In this document: in pieces, positions 28,153 through 37,673 of the stretch
How the letters are laid out: each line of letters starts with the position of its first letter
Numbering within the stretch: the first letter of the stretch is position 1
Assembly: GCA_963775835.1 (NCBI GenBank)
Contig: CAVZKV010000003.1
Location: forward strand, 53,154 to 117,153
Reading direction: 5' to 3'
DNA from: AWTP1-13 sp963775835
GTDB taxonomy: Bacteria > Pseudomonadota > Alphaproteobacteria > Rhizobiales > Hyphomicrobiaceae
Length of the DNA: 64,000 bases
The notes under the pieces: generated by a model
Seen by the model: only the letters and a program-made list of their open reading frames with translations
Database searches by the model: none
What the model was told of the DNA's origin: nothing
Made by a program: the position numbers and the translations under genes

Positions 28153-28419
28153 ATGACAAAGACCATCTTGATGATCGGTGAAGGCACCAACGCGGCCGCA
28201 ATCCACTTTCTATCCCTCGCGGCCTCTCCAACCTTCGCAATCATGGCGCTGCTGACGAGTGCTCTTAGTGCCGGTCCGCCGGATATGCTTTGCTCGGCCA
28301 CCCTCCATGCGTCACCGCTGGACGGAATGGTTGTGATGTACTCGCTGATGAGCGCGTTCCATTCGGCGCCTTGGCTGAAGCTGATCTCTAGCCGACGAAA
28401 CGCCGTCCGTCGGGCCTGA
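28153..28419 (+). CDS. Small conserved membrane-associated protein
   Basis: An 88-residue protein starting MTKTILMIGEGTNAAAIHFL, with a hydrophobic helix AASPTFAIMALLTSALSAG, then PPDMLCSATLHASPLDGMVV and the basic tail APWLKLISSRRNAVRRA. From memory, closely similar small hypothetical proteins with one transmembrane helix and the same APWLKLISSRR ending occur in many proteobacteria; I cannot verify that here. The function is unknown. It follows the DUF899 gene on the same strand at about 100 bases. Confidence 0.6.
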   Translation: MTKTILMIGEGTNAAAIHFLSLAASPTFAIMALLTSALSAGPPDMLCSATLHASPLDGMVVMYSLMSAFHSAPWLKLISSRRNAVRRA

Positions 28420-28733
28420 TCCAGCCGACGTGCGGACCTTCCCAGCACTGTCCTGGGCTGCTCGCCTCGAGCGGCCGCCAGGATGAGGCGAATGCCTCGA
28501 TAGCTATCAGACGGTTTTCCAATCCTCGGCGATCCGTAGGTACCCGTGTTGCGGTTGCTGGCTGCATTCGTTGATATCACGCTGGGTTCGATTGCCAGTA
28601 GTGCCAAACTCGACCTTTGCGCTCACGTCAAGGTGGGCCAGACGCGTGCGTATCGGCGAGAGTGGAGCAGTCCAATAGGAGTAACCCGACAGCTCCACCT
28701 GGGTCTCGGCGCATCAGTGCTCTGCCCTCAGGT
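28420..28733. other. Intergenic, nothing recognised
   Basis: No frame with recognisable relatives. It leads into the integrase relic. Confidence 0.4.
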
Positions 28734-28966
28734 TTAGATGTCGATTTCTCTCGATTTCGATAGCGTCATCGACCTCAATACTGAGGTAACGAACGGTGCT
28801 CTCAACCTTTGAATACCCAAGCCGGAGCCGGATTGCTCGATTGCGTGTCCGCCGGTAAATCAGAACCGCCTTTGCGGCGCAAAGAGTGCGTGCGGAACTT
28901 GCTCCGATCAAGGACGATGCTGGCCACGCACTCTCCTACGAGCCGGGCATACTGCCGGGGGTGATG
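28734..28966 (-). pseudogene. Tyrosine recombinase (phage integrase) C-terminal relic I
   Basis: The minus strand reads RQYARLVGECVASIVLDRSK and FRTHSLRR, shifts frame, then AVLIYRRTRNRAIRLRLGYS and KVESTVRYLSIEVDDAIEI. This is the C-terminal catalytic core of an integrase: the HxLR box (THSLRR), the usual GH box decayed to GY, and the catalytic tyrosine in TVRYLSIEVDDA. Everything N-terminal is missing and a methyltransferase relic abuts. The stop is at 28734-28736. A related relic lies at 47062-47160. Confidence 0.7.
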
Positions 28967-29004
28967 ACCCCACGCGAGCCATCGCGGCAGCCCGCAAACC
29001 ACAA

Positions 29005-29201
29005 CCGGCCCGCAGAGAGCGCCAGCAGACGAAAGCGATCCGCCCATTCCGCCTGAGGCTACGACGGTTGTTGTTGAATGCCATAACGGGGTCGGCGAAG
29101 AACATCACCCCAAACCGCCAGAAGGTGGCGTCAAACGTGGCCGGTTCGAATGGGAACACGTGGGCGTCTGCATGGATGCACCCGACACGGTCGCAGCTTT
29201 G
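29005..29201 (-). pseudogene. Class I SAM methyltransferase internal fragment
   Basis: The minus strand reads GCIHADAHVFPFEPATFDAT, FWRFGVMFFADPVMAFNNNR and RSLRRNGRIAFVCWRSL, the middle of a UbiE-like methyltransferase (motifs II and III). The N-terminal SAM loop and the C-terminus are absent; the fragment ends near the integrase relic. Not functional. Confidence 0.6.
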
Positions 29202-29436
29202 TCCTTGCGACCAAGGCTGACATTAAATGGCCAAGATCCAGGACTTAGCCGGCCCATTGGTCTGGTCATTTTCGCACAAATTGGTCCTTCTGTCAGTCCG
29301 GGAGCGTTCCTAGGTTCTGATCTGAGTTCCCTCCAGCAGCATGGAGGTCAGTGTCAACGTCGCCGTCGTCGAGACGACACTGAACCGATAAATACTGGAG
29401 GGCGGACGCCAAAGGCGACAAGGAGATCGGTATCGC

Positions 29437-30066
29437 ATGACATCAGTTCAACCGCTGCTCACGGTTGCCGTTGTGCATCTGTTCGCAGCGATGAGTCCCG
29501 GCCCGAGTTTCATCACGGTGTCGCGAACGGCCCTCGCCTCGGGACGGCAGGCGGGACTGGCTTCGGCGCTCGCGTGCGGCTTCGGCGTGCTTGCGTGGGC
29601 CATCGGGGCCATCCTCGGCGTCGTGATTGTGTTCAATCAGGCGCCATGGCTTTATGCGGCGTTGAAGGCCGCGGGCGGGCTCTACCTGCTGTATCTTGCC
29701 GTGATGGTGTGGCAACATGCCCGGTCGCCGATTGAGATCGCTGACAGCGACCGGCGGCAGACGCTCGGCCAGGCATTTGGTCAGACCTTTCTGACCCAGA
29801 TCACCAATCCAAAGGTTGCGGTCTTTTTCTCAGCGATATTCGTGTCGGTGCTGCCTCCTGATCCACCGCTGTGGATGATGGTCGCGATCCTGTCCATTGT
29901 GTTCGCCAACGAGGCCGCCTGGTACTCGATCGTCGCGCTCGGCTTGTCTGCGGCGCGACCGCGCGCACTCTATCTGAGCCTGAAGTCTATTCTCGACCAC
30001 GCCATGGCAGCATTGCTCGGCGCACTCGGCGTCAAGCTGCTCGCCGACGCGGGTCGGGGCATCTGA
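29437..30066 (+). CDS. LysE/RhtB-family amino acid exporter
   Basis: 209 residues with six predicted transmembrane helices. The family motif after helix 1 is MSPGPSFITVSRTALASGRQ, and the mid-protein loop reads GQTFLTQITNPKVAVFF, also typical. RhtB-type exporters move amino acids such as homoserine, threonine or lysine outward using proton motive force. The ATG is preceded by AAGGAG at 11 bases. It precedes the VOC gene by 43 bases on the same strand and probably forms an operon with it. Confidence 0.9.
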   Translation: MTSVQPLLTVAVVHLFAAMSPGPSFITVSRTALASGRQAGLASALACGFGVLAWAIGAILGVVIVFNQAPWLYAALKAAGGLYLLYLAVMVWQHARSPIEIADSDRRQTLGQAFGQTFLTQITNPKVAVFFSAIFVSVLPPDPPLWMMVAILSIVFANEAAWYSIVALGLSAARPRALYLSLKSILDHAMAALLGALGVKLLADAGRGI

Positions 30067-30109
30067 ACCAACGATCCGATTGTGCTCGCAAACAACGAAA
30101 GGACAAGCA

Positions 30110-30601
30110 ATGGCGAAGAACACGATTTGCCTGTGGTACAACAAGGACGCCGAAGCTGCCGCCCGTTTCTACGCCGCGACCTTCCCCGACAGCATGGTGG
30201 GTGCGGTCCTCCGTGCACCCAGTGACTACCCGGCCGGCAAGGCGGGCGCCGTGCTGACGGTGGAATTCACAGTCGCCGGCGTCTCCTGTATTGGCCTCAA
30301 CGGCGGTCCCGCGTTCAAGCATAACGAAGCCTTCTCGTTCCAGATCGCCACTGACGATCAGCAAGAGACCGACCGCTACTGGAACGCCATCGTCGGCAAT
30401 GGCGGCCAAGAGAGTGCGTGTGGCTGGTGCAAGGACAAGTGGGGCGTCTCCTGGCAAATCACGCCGCGCGTGCTGACCGAGGCACTGGCGGCGGGCGGCG
30501 ATGAGGCAAAGCGCGCGTTTGATGCGATGATGGGCATGAAGAAGATCGACGTCGCCGCAATCGAGGCGGCGCGGCGCGGGACGATGCGGCGCCCAGCCTA
30601 G
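30110..30601 (+). CDS. VOC-family (PhnB / 3-demethylubiquinone-methyltransferase-like domain) protein
   Basis: 163 residues from the ATG at 30110 (AAAGGA seven bases upstream). It starts MAKNTICLWYNKDAEAAARF, has FPDSMVGAVLRAPSDYPAGK and GLNGGPAFKHNEAFSFQIAT, and ends in MMGMKKIDVAAIEAARRG. This is the PF06983-type glyoxalase fold found as stand-alone proteins; most have no proven activity despite the methyltransferase label. It is the last gene of the LysE-VOC pair. Confidence 0.9.
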   Translation: MAKNTICLWYNKDAEAAARFYAATFPDSMVGAVLRAPSDYPAGKAGAVLTVEFTVAGVSCIGLNGGPAFKHNEAFSFQIATDDQQETDRYWNAIVGNGGQESACGWCKDKWGVSWQITPRVLTEALAAGGDEAKRAFDAMMGMKKIDVAAIEAARRGTMRRPA

Positions 30602-30779
30602 AGCGAGCTGACCGGATCTCACTTGAGCAAAAAGAGGGCGCATTTGAACATCGAGAATCGCCGTTGCGACTGGGTCAGTCGGGGTCGACGCTCGCGGACA
30701 ATCGGCGAAATATCGCTAAGGCTGGCTGATTGCCGCCGGCGGTCACTACCGGACGAGTTCGATTGGCCGCTGATGATCC

Positions 30780-30826
30780 AGCCCCGCTTCGAGTGCACGC
30801 GCCGCGGTTGCAAGCAGCGACCTCAT
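30780..30826 (-). pseudogene. 5' stub of a second helical-repeat regulator
   Basis: The first 15 codons read MRSLLATAARALEAG, matching MDSLITAAARALAAG of the regulator at 25866-27086. The upstream 37-bp block is also conserved, after which homology is lost. This indicates that the regulator-DUF899 module was once duplicated and the second regulator was deleted. Confidence 0.6.
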
Positions 30827-30860
30827 CGGAATACCGCCACACTTGTTACTCCCACCGTTT
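30824..30860. repeat. Copy 2 of the 37-bp conserved block
   Basis: 34 of 37 bases match 27084-27120. It sits about 108 bases upstream of DUF899 copy 2, against about 84 bases for copy 1. Conservation after loss of the adjacent regulator suggests that it may still act as promoter or operator. The rest of 30602-30967 holds nothing recognisable. Confidence 0.6.
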
Positions 30861-30967
30861 GGTCTGCGGTGCAAAATATCCCGAACAACGAGCGATGAGC
30901 AGCGAATGGAACCGCGCTTCAGCCTCGAGGCGCGGGAACTACAGCCAAATTAGGAGAATTCAAAGCC

Positions 30968-31762
30968 ATGACTACGTCAGCCGAGAACGCACGAAAAGGC
31001 GGACAGCCTGCCATGCACACACCACCTGTCGTGTCGCCGCAGGCGTGGCAGGCGGCCCGCAAGCAGCTGCTCGTGAAGGAAAAGGCCCAAACCCGCGCCC
31101 GCGATGCCCTGGCCGCTGAGCGCCGGCGAATGCCGTGGATGGCCGTGGAGACGGCGTATGCGTTTGAGGGGCCTGCGGGCAAGGCCAGTCTGCTCGACCT
31201 GTTCGACGGCCGGCGTCAGCTGATCGTCTACCGCGCCTTCTTCGAGCCTGGGGTGTTCGGCTGGCCCGACCACGCCTGCCGGGGCTGCTCCATGGTGGCG
31301 GACCAGGTCGCCCACGTCGCCCACCTGAACGCCCGTGATACCACCCTCGTTTTCGTCTCGCGTGCGCCTCAAGCGGACATCGAGCGGCTGAAAGCGCGGA
31401 TGGGCTGGGAGATGCCGTGGTTCACTATCACTGACAGCTTCGACGCCGACTTCGGCGTAGACGAGTGGCACGGCACGAACGTGTTCTACCGCGATGCCGA
31501 CCGCGTGTTCCGCACCTATTTCATCAACAATCGCGGCGACGAGCAGATGGGGAGCACCTGGAACTACCTCGACATCACACCGCTGGGCCGGCAGGAGGTC
31601 TGGGAGAACTCGCCCGATGGCTATCCTCAGACCCCGACCTACAAGTGGTGGAACTGGCACGACAGTTACGTCGCAGACGCAGCGCCCGACAAGAAGTGGG
31701 TCGAGGTTTCGGACGCCGGAGAGGCGGCATTCCGGAACCGGAGCGCGCGCACGAAGCCATGA
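30968..31762 (+). CDS. DUF899 thioredoxin-fold protein, copy 2
   Basis: 264 residues, clearly paralogous to 27205-28056 (VSPQAWQAARKQLLVKEKAQ, LPWM-type core MPWMAVETAYAFEGPAG, FDGRRQLIVYRAFFEPGVFG). The dithiol is CRGCSMVAD, against CPSC in copy 1. The C-terminal half (GSTWNYLDITPLGRQEVWEN, YKWWNWHDSYVAD) is the usual family end. AGGAG lies 11 bases before the ATG. The two copies differ a good deal, so the duplication is old or they were acquired separately with the same promoter block. Confidence 0.88.
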   Translation: MTTSAENARKGGQPAMHTPPVVSPQAWQAARKQLLVKEKAQTRARDALAAERRRMPWMAVETAYAFEGPAGKASLLDLFDGRRQLIVYRAFFEPGVFGWPDHACRGCSMVADQVAHVAHLNARDTTLVFVSRAPQADIERLKARMGWEMPWFTITDSFDADFGVDEWHGTNVFYRDADRVFRTYFINNRGDEQMGSTWNYLDITPLGRQEVWENSPDGYPQTPTYKWWNWHDSYVADAAPDKKWVEVSDAGEAAFRNRSARTKP

Positions 31763-31951
31763 GCCAGGCCTGTTCCGGCGGATCCGGGCAGGCGAGCCTC
31801 CGCAATACCGGCACGCTGTGGGCGGCCGACCGCTTGGCCCTCGCGGCGTCGACGTAGGTGGTCGGCATCCATGCTTCGAGCCGACACGATCCCGCTCACG
31901 ATGGAGGTATGCGACCCCCGCAGCCGCGCCGCGGAGCTGTGGCTTGTAACC

Positions 31952-33485
31952 TCAGCCGCAGGATACCCACGTTGCGTCCTCGTCGAGCGGATAGCTGGGT
32001 CGACGCAAGCCTTCGAATGGCAGGCGCTCCAGCACCGGACTAGTCAGTCCGGCGGTGTCGACTTCTTTCACCTGCTCAGGCGGGAACCACGGCCGGAACC
32101 CGGCGCGAAAGTGCCCGCGCGATTTGACAACCACCGTCCTTGCCTTGCCGATGTCGATGCCAAACATTTCGAAGAACATCGGGTCGGCTGTCTGGCTGCG
32201 TGCCGAGATCACCACGACCGTGAGACCACCTATGCGGAGCGCGGCGGAGGGACCGAGGTTGACCTTGCGGCCCTGCAATAGGCCGAGCCTGCCGATGAAA
32301 CGCCCATCGGTGAGGCCAACGACCTCTGCTTCCGCTTCGAACGGGAGATCCCATTGCTCCCAGGGTGCCTGGCCACGATCGCGATTGAAGCGGGCAACAA
32401 AGCGCGCGCCTTTCCCGAGCTTGTGCGCCTCGGATGCCAAGCGCGGCGTCGAAGAACGAGCCGTAGATGACATCCCGCGCGCCGGCAGCATAAAGCGCAT
32501 TGAGCAGTTCGGTGGTGCGGCCGCTGCCGCCTCCGCCGGGGTTGTCGCCGGAATCGGCATAGATGACGGGCGCGCGCTCGCGGGCATTGGCATGAATGAC
32601 CGCCTGGGCGACAGGCATGAGCGTCTTGCGGAAGCGGCTGCGCATGGCCCAGGCCCGTTCGGAGATCTCGTTGGCTAGTGCTTGGGCGAGCCCACGGTCG
32701 CTGCGGGCGGTCACGACGGTTGCGATGCCGTTCTTCGGGGTATCGGAAAACACGAAGCCGCCAAAGATGGAGACGTTGAGAATGGTTCCCGAGTGTTCGG
32801 CCTGACGTTTCTGTCCGAAATCGATCAGCTCGCCATAGGCGCCTGCGTTGGTCAGCAGGTTTACGGAGGCCGGCGTCAGGGGTAACCGCACCAAGGCGGT
32901 TTTGGGCTCGGCCAGCCCCGCCAGCGCTCGCCGTAGCGTAAACGCCGCCTCCTCGCCGCGCTCTATCATGTCAACGTGGGGGTTGGTGCGATAACCTACC
33001 ACGATATCGCAGGGCGTGACCATCTGCTCGGAGATGTTGGCGTGCAGGTCCAACGTCATGACGAGACGCGCTTTCGGCCCAATGGCCTGGCGCGCGCGCG
33101 TGACGATCTCGCCGTCGGGATCGAACATGTGTGTCGCGGTCATGGCGCCATGGTTGCAGATGTAGGCGGCATCGAGGGGCAGCGCCGCCTCGAGACCTGC
33201 GAGCATGATGGCAAGCACGCGCTCGAAAGTGGCTTGCTCGATTGGGCCTGCCGGAAAGCTGCCCGCAATCAGGATCGGCACCGGCTCCCATGGCCCGGTT
33301 GCATCCATGGCCTTGACGAATGCGGCCGCCTCCATCGGCATGGCTGGAGCGGACAGCCGCGCTTCGTGCAGAATGGCATCGCCCTCGAGCCACCAAAGGG
33401 ACTTGAAATCCTCCTCGCTTGCGGGGCGTGACCAGCGATTGGACTCGAGCGAGAGCCCGAAGATTGCGACGCGGGGACTTGCCAT
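31952..33485 (-). CDS. M81-family metallopeptidase (MlrC/DUF1485-like), one frameshift
   Basis: The ATG at 33485 has GGAG seven bases upstream. The N-terminal DUF1485 domain shows FGLSLESNRWSRPASEEDF, YICNHGAMTATHMFD and LDLHANISEQMVTPCDIVVG, with candidate metal ligands in NHG and LDLHAN. The C-terminal MlrC domain reads YADSGDNPGGGGSGRTTELL, then after a +1 shift near 32445 ASEAHKLGKGARFVARFNR, ALRIGGLTVVVISARSQTAD and VVVKSRGHFRAGF. Corrected length is 510 residues. MlrC cleaves linearised microcystin and related peptides, but most M81 proteins have unknown substrates. It is divergent from a dipeptide ABC operon, which suggests peptide catabolism. This shift is not at a GANTC-like site. 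Confidence 0.82.
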
Positions 33486-33619
33486 AGATGAGCTCCGGGT
33501 AGCAAAGATCTCAACCTATAGCTCAGGCGCTTGGTCGTCGACCAGCTGACGGCCTCGCTTGGCCGCACAGGACGCCGCTGGCGCACGACTACGAGCACGT
33601 TAAGGCGACAACATCACAC

Positions 33620-33884
33620 GGGTGCGCGCGCCATCGTCGACCCCAAGCGCTCATCGGCATCAAACTCGACCCACATTGTCACCTCACGTCAAAAGCCTGC
33701 ACCTCTCGGCGATGGCGGCGCCGTGCGGATTGGCGGCGTCGAGGTGGTGCTCATCACCCGTTTCACGTGGGACGTAAGGCACCTACACTGGGGCCTTATC
33801 AAACGACACGCCCGGCCGGATCGACTGGCCGTGCTCTTTCACCTCGCGGCTCCGTGGGACAAGGTTAGGGAGACACCCATGTAG
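33620..33884 (+). pseudogene. Relic of a second M81 peptidase gene
   Basis: The plus strand reads QALIGIKLDPHCHLTSK, matching the mid-protein metal-binding motif of M81 enzymes, then, after a frame change, GDGGAVRIGGVEVVLIT, which parallels AALRIGGLTVVVIS of the intact neighbour. The segment between these two motifs (normally about 250 residues) is deleted. The frame continues as RHARPDRLAVL to a stop at 33884. The remaining gap sequence (33486-33619, 33885-34067) shows nothing else. Confidence 0.5.
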
Positions 33885-34067
33885 CCGCGCAGGGCCCACC
33901 GCTGGGCGGCGAGAGGGGGCAAGCGCTGCGCCGTAAGCACCCATGCGCACGCAGGTGACGTTCGGAATGCCCTCTCAGCGGTCGGGACCCATGCCCCGAC
34001 GGCTTGCATATTGTGCGGGCGCAGCCTCCCAAGCATACTGCGCTCAGCCCAATTGCGGAGGATAGCC

Positions 34068-35681
34068 ATGAGCTTTTGGATGCGTGCGCCAATTCGCGAA
34101 GGCTGTATTGCGATAGTTGCTGCGGTTGTGTTGGGTCTCGCGCCTGCCAGCTTTGCCCGGGCGCAGGAGAAGGTGCTGCGCGCGGTGCTGCACGCCGACG
34201 TGCGCGTGCTCGATCCAATCTGGACCACGCAGACAATCGCCAACATCCACGGCATGCTGGTCTACGACACGCTGTTCGGCAACGACGCCGACATGCAGCC
34301 GAAGCCGCAGATGGTCGACAACTTCGAAATCTCCGAGGACAAGCTTGTCTACACCTTTGCGCTGCGCGACAAGCTTAAGTTCCACGACGGTTCACCGGTC
34401 ACCTGCAAGGACGTGATCGCCTCGCTCGAGCGCTGGGGCAAGAAGGACGGCGTCGGTCAGCGGCTCTTCTCTTTCATCGACGGGCTCGAGGAGTTAGACG
34501 GCAAGACCTTCCGGATGACGCTCAAAAAGCCATACGGGATGGTGCTGGAGTCGCTCGGAAAGACCAATTCGTCGGTCGCCGTCATCATGCGCGCGCAAGA
34601 TGCCGCCACGGACCCGCAGCAGCAGGTGAAGGAGGCTGTCGGCTCCGGGCCCTTCAAGTTCGCCAAGGACCAATGGGTCCCGGGCAGCAAGGCGGTTTAT
34701 CTCAAGAATGCCGACTATGTGCCGCGGCCGGCGAGCGAGAAGGCTGAGAGCTTCGCTGGTTCGAAGTTCCCTGGCGTCGATCGCATCGAACTCGTGTGGA
34801 TATCGGATCCGCAAACCGCCATGTCGGCGCTCATCAACGGCGAGATCGATTTCTACGAGAACCCCAACATCGACTTCTACCCGATTCTGGAGAAGGCCAA
34901 GGGCGTGAAGCTCATGCCGACGGGCAAGCTCAATTCCACTCACGGCATGATCCGCCTCAACCACCTGCACCCGCCCTTCAACAACATCAAGGCGCGGCAG
35001 GCCATGTACTACCTCATCAACCAGGAGGACTTCCTGCGCGCCATCGTCGGCGACCCCAAGTACTACCGCATTTGCCACGGCCTCATCACCTGTGGCTCAT
35101 CACTCGCCAATGACGGCGGCAACCACTGGTTCAAGGAGTACAACCCCAAGAAGGCACTGCAGCTGCTGAAGGAAGCGGGCTACCACGGCGAGCCCATCAC
35201 GGTGCTCGCAGCAACCGACCACAATACCATCACGCCGGCCACTCAGGTACTGATCCAGGCCATGCGCGACGCCGGTATCAACGTCGACGCCCAGTCGATG
35301 GACTGGGGCTCGGTGGTCTCGCGCCGCGCCAAGAAGGAGCCGCCTGCACAGGGCGGCTGGAACATCTTTGTCACTACAACGGGCGGCGTCGGCTCGTCCA
35401 ACCCCGTGCTGCACACATGGATCGGCGCCGCCTGCGACAAGGGCCTATTCGGTTGGCCCTGCGACGCCGAGATCGAAAAGCTGAGGAACGACTACGGGTT
35501 CGCCCAGAAGGACGAGGAGAAGGCCAAGATCGCTCGTGAGCTGCAGACGCGCGCCATGGACCAGGTGGTCTACATTCCGTTCGGGCAGTGGAACGCCATG
35601 GTCGCCTACCGATCCGACCGGCTGGACGGTATTGTGCCCAACACCGGCCTCGTCGTGCTCTGGAACATTACGAAGAAATAG
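34068..35681 (+). CDS. Dipeptide/oligopeptide-type ABC transporter substrate-binding protein
   Basis: 537 residues; GGAGGATAGCC precedes the ATG at 34068. The signal peptide (REGCIAIVAAVVLGLAPASF) ends at ARAQ. The SBP_bac_5 fold is marked by LDPIWTTQTIANIHGMLVYD, FHDGSPVTCKDVIASLERWG, GSGPFKFAKD, and FNNIKARQAMYYLINQEDFL. Family members bind peptides, opines, nickel or other solutes in the periplasm; the ligand cannot be told. It heads a complete dpp-like operon with two permeases and two ATPases. Confidence 0.92.
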   Translation: MSFWMRAPIREGCIAIVAAVVLGLAPASFARAQEKVLRAVLHADVRVLDPIWTTQTIANIHGMLVYDTLFGNDADMQPKPQMVDNFEISEDKLVYTFALRDKLKFHDGSPVTCKDVIASLERWGKKDGVGQRLFSFIDGLEELDGKTFRMTLKKPYGMVLESLGKTNSSVAVIMRAQDAATDPQQQVKEAVGSGPFKFAKDQWVPGSKAVYLKNADYVPRPASEKAESFAGSKFPGVDRIELVWISDPQTAMSALINGEIDFYENPNIDFYPILEKAKGVKLMPTGKLNSTHGMIRLNHLHPPFNNIKARQAMYYLINQEDFLRAIVGDPKYYRICHGLITCGSSLANDGGNHWFKEYNPKKALQLLKEAGYHGEPITVLAATDHNTITPATQVLIQAMRDAGINVDAQSMDWGSVVSRRAKKEPPAQGGWNIFVTTTGGVGSSNPVLHTWIGAACDKGLFGWPCDAEIEKLRNDYGFAQKDEEKAKIARELQTRAMDQVVYIPFGQWNAMVAYRSDRLDGIVPNTGLVVLWNITKK

Positions 35682-35843
35682 CGTCTGTCCCCTCTCAGCC
35701 CCGTGAGTAGGGAGGGCCCGGGATGAGGGGCAGGTAGTTGCGAAGGCGCCGGTTGCCGTCCCTTATCTCGCTCCTCGTCATAACAAAGTCAGGCGCCGCA
35801 TGGACATAAGTAGTGAGAAGGGAATTACCGCGCGGGAAAGCAC

Positions 35844-36785
35844 ATGACCACCTTTATCCTGCGCCGACTTGTTGCGACCATCCCCGTCATGGTGGTGGTG
35901 GCCGTGTTCGTGTTCTTTCTCTTGCGGCTGGCGCCGGGCGACCCCGTCGCCATCATCGCCGGCGAGGACGCGACCGCCGAGCAGCTTGCCGCGGTGCGTC
36001 GCAAGCTCGGCCTCGATCGGCCGATCCTTGAGCAGTTCGCGCTCTGGGTGCTCGGCATGCTGCAGGGCGACTTTGGAATCTCGATCTTTTCTAACCTGCC
36101 GGTCAGCCGATTGATCCTGCAGCGCCTCGAGCCGACGCTGTCGCTAACGCTGGCTACGCTGTTGGTTGCCGTGTGCCTCGCCGTACCACTCGGCGTGCTA
36201 GCGGCGTGGAAAGCGCACCGGCTGATCGACAGGCTGGTAATGGGATTTGCCGTGCTGGGCTTCGCCATGCCGGTGTTCCTCGTCGGATACGTGCTGATCT
36301 ACGTGTTTGCGGTCAAGCTCGGCTGGCTTCCTGTACAGGGCTACCGGCCGCTTTCTGAAGGCCTGTGGCCGTGGCTGGAAAGCCTCATCCTGCCGTCGCT
36401 CGCACTCGGCATAACTTACATGGCCTTGATCGCGCGTATCACGCGCGCCTCGATGCTGGAGGTGCTGGCCCAAGACTACATCCGCACCGCCAACTCCAAG
36501 GGACTCTCGACCAATCGCGTGCTGCTGCTGCACGCCTTGAAGAACGCCTCTGTCCCGATCGTCACGGTGATCGGCATCGGCGTTGCGCTCCTCATCTCGG
36601 GCGTCGTCATTACAGAGACCGTGTTCAACATCCCTGGGCTTGGCCGCCTCACAGTCGATGCGGTGCTGAAACGCGACTACCCGATCGTCCAGGGTCTCAT
36701 CATTGTGTTCGCTGCGGCCAAGGTGCTGGTGAACCTCGTTATCGACGTCTCCTACGTCTTCCTTGACCCGCGCATAAGATACTGA
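35844..36785 (+). CDS. ABC transporter permease (DppB/OppB family)
   Basis: 313 residues, six transmembrane helices. The N-terminus MTTFILRRLVATIPVMVVVA and FFLLRLAPGDPVAIIAG are the standard DppB opening. The coupling EAA loop (ARITRASMLEVLAQDYIRTA, NSKGLSTNRVLLLHALKNA) is intact. It carries the binding-protein cargo across the inner membrane together with the next gene. The stop is followed by the next ATG after three bases. Confidence 0.93.
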   Translation: MTTFILRRLVATIPVMVVVAVFVFFLLRLAPGDPVAIIAGEDATAEQLAAVRRKLGLDRPILEQFALWVLGMLQGDFGISIFSNLPVSRLILQRLEPTLSLTLATLLVAVCLAVPLGVLAAWKAHRLIDRLVMGFAVLGFAMPVFLVGYVLIYVFAVKLGWLPVQGYRPLSEGLWPWLESLILPSLALGITYMALIARITRASMLEVLAQDYIRTANSKGLSTNRVLLLHALKNASVPIVTVIGIGVALLISGVVITETVFNIPGLGRLTVDAVLKRDYPIVQGLIIVFAAAKVLVNLVIDVSYVFLDPRIRY

Positions 36786-36788
36786 GCC

Positions 36789-37673
36789 ATGGCACTGACT
36801 GCCAGCACCGCCGATGACACCCTGCCGCCGGTCGGCTCGCCGGTGGCCCGCATTGTTACCTTCGTCCGCCGCAACCCCACGATCCTGATCGGCGCGGCAC
36901 TGCTCGTCGCCCTGATAGCCATGACGCTGGCCGCCCCCTGGTTTGTCGGCGATCCGTTCAAGCAGACGCCGATCAACCGGTTGCGCCCGCCATCGGAGCG
37001 CTTCTGGTTTGGCACCGATCAGTTCGGCCGCGACGTGTTCTCGCGCACCGTCTATGGTGCCCGCGTGTCGCTAGCCGTTGGACTGGCGGTATCTGGGGTC
37101 GCGAGCCTGATCGGCCTGGCCATCGGGCTCGCGTGTGGCTACTTCAAGCGCATCGACGGCGTTATCATGCGCGTGATGGACGGCATTATGGCGATCCCGT
37201 CGATCCTGCTCGCGATTGCGCTCATCACGTTGACCAGACCGGGTCTCGGCATCGTCATTGCGGCGATCGTGATCCCGGAAGTTCCGCGCATTGTGCGTGT
37301 GGTGCGCTCCGTCGTACTGTCGATCCGTGCCCAGCCCTACGTCGAGAGCGCCATTGCTGGCGGCACGCGCACGGGCAAGCTGTTGGCGCGCCACATTTTG
37401 CCCAACACGCTGGCGCCGCTGATCGTGCAGGCGACCTACGTTTGCGCCTCGGCTATGCTGATCGAGGCGGGGCTGTCGTTCCTCGGCGCCGGCGTTCCGC
37501 CCGAGATTCCGAGCTGGGGCAACATTATCGCGCAAGGACGCACCTTCTTCCAGATCGCACCCTGGACCATCTTCATTCCCGGCGCGTTCCTGGCCGTCAC
37601 TGTGCTTGCCGTTAACATGGTGGGCGACGGCCTACGCGACCGCCTCGACCCGAGACTGGCGAGGCGCATGTGA
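36789..37673 (+). CDS. ABC transporter permease (DppC/OppC family)
   Basis: 294 residues. After a cytoplasmic N-terminus comes helix 1 (TILIGAALLVALIAMTLAAP), then WFGTDQFGRDVFSRTVYGAR, the typical OppC_N-BPD junction. The EAA loop reads RAQPYVESAIAGGTRTGKLL and the protein ends in MVGDGLRDRLDPRLARRM, the usual DppC ending. It overlaps the ATPase gene by four bases. Confidence 0.93.
   Translation: MALTASTADDTLPPVGSPVARIVTFVRRNPTILIGAALLVALIAMTLAAPWFVGDPFKQTPINRLRPPSERFWFGTDQFGRDVFSRTVYGARVSLAVGLAVSGVASLIGLAIGLACGYFKRIDGVIMRVMDGIMAIPSILLAIALITLTRPGLGIVIAAIVIPEVPRIVRVVRSVVLSIRAQPYVESAIAGGTRTGKLLARHILPNTLAPLIVQATYVCASAMLIEAGLSFLGAGVPPEIPSWGNIIAQGRTFFQIAPWTIFIPGAFLAVTVLAVNMVGDGLRDRLDPRLARRM

Noticed and set aside
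32430..32460. The M81 peptidase frameshift as another GANTC case
   Set aside because: I looked for a GANNTC hexamer on both strands near 32445 and found none, so it is counted as an exception to the pattern.
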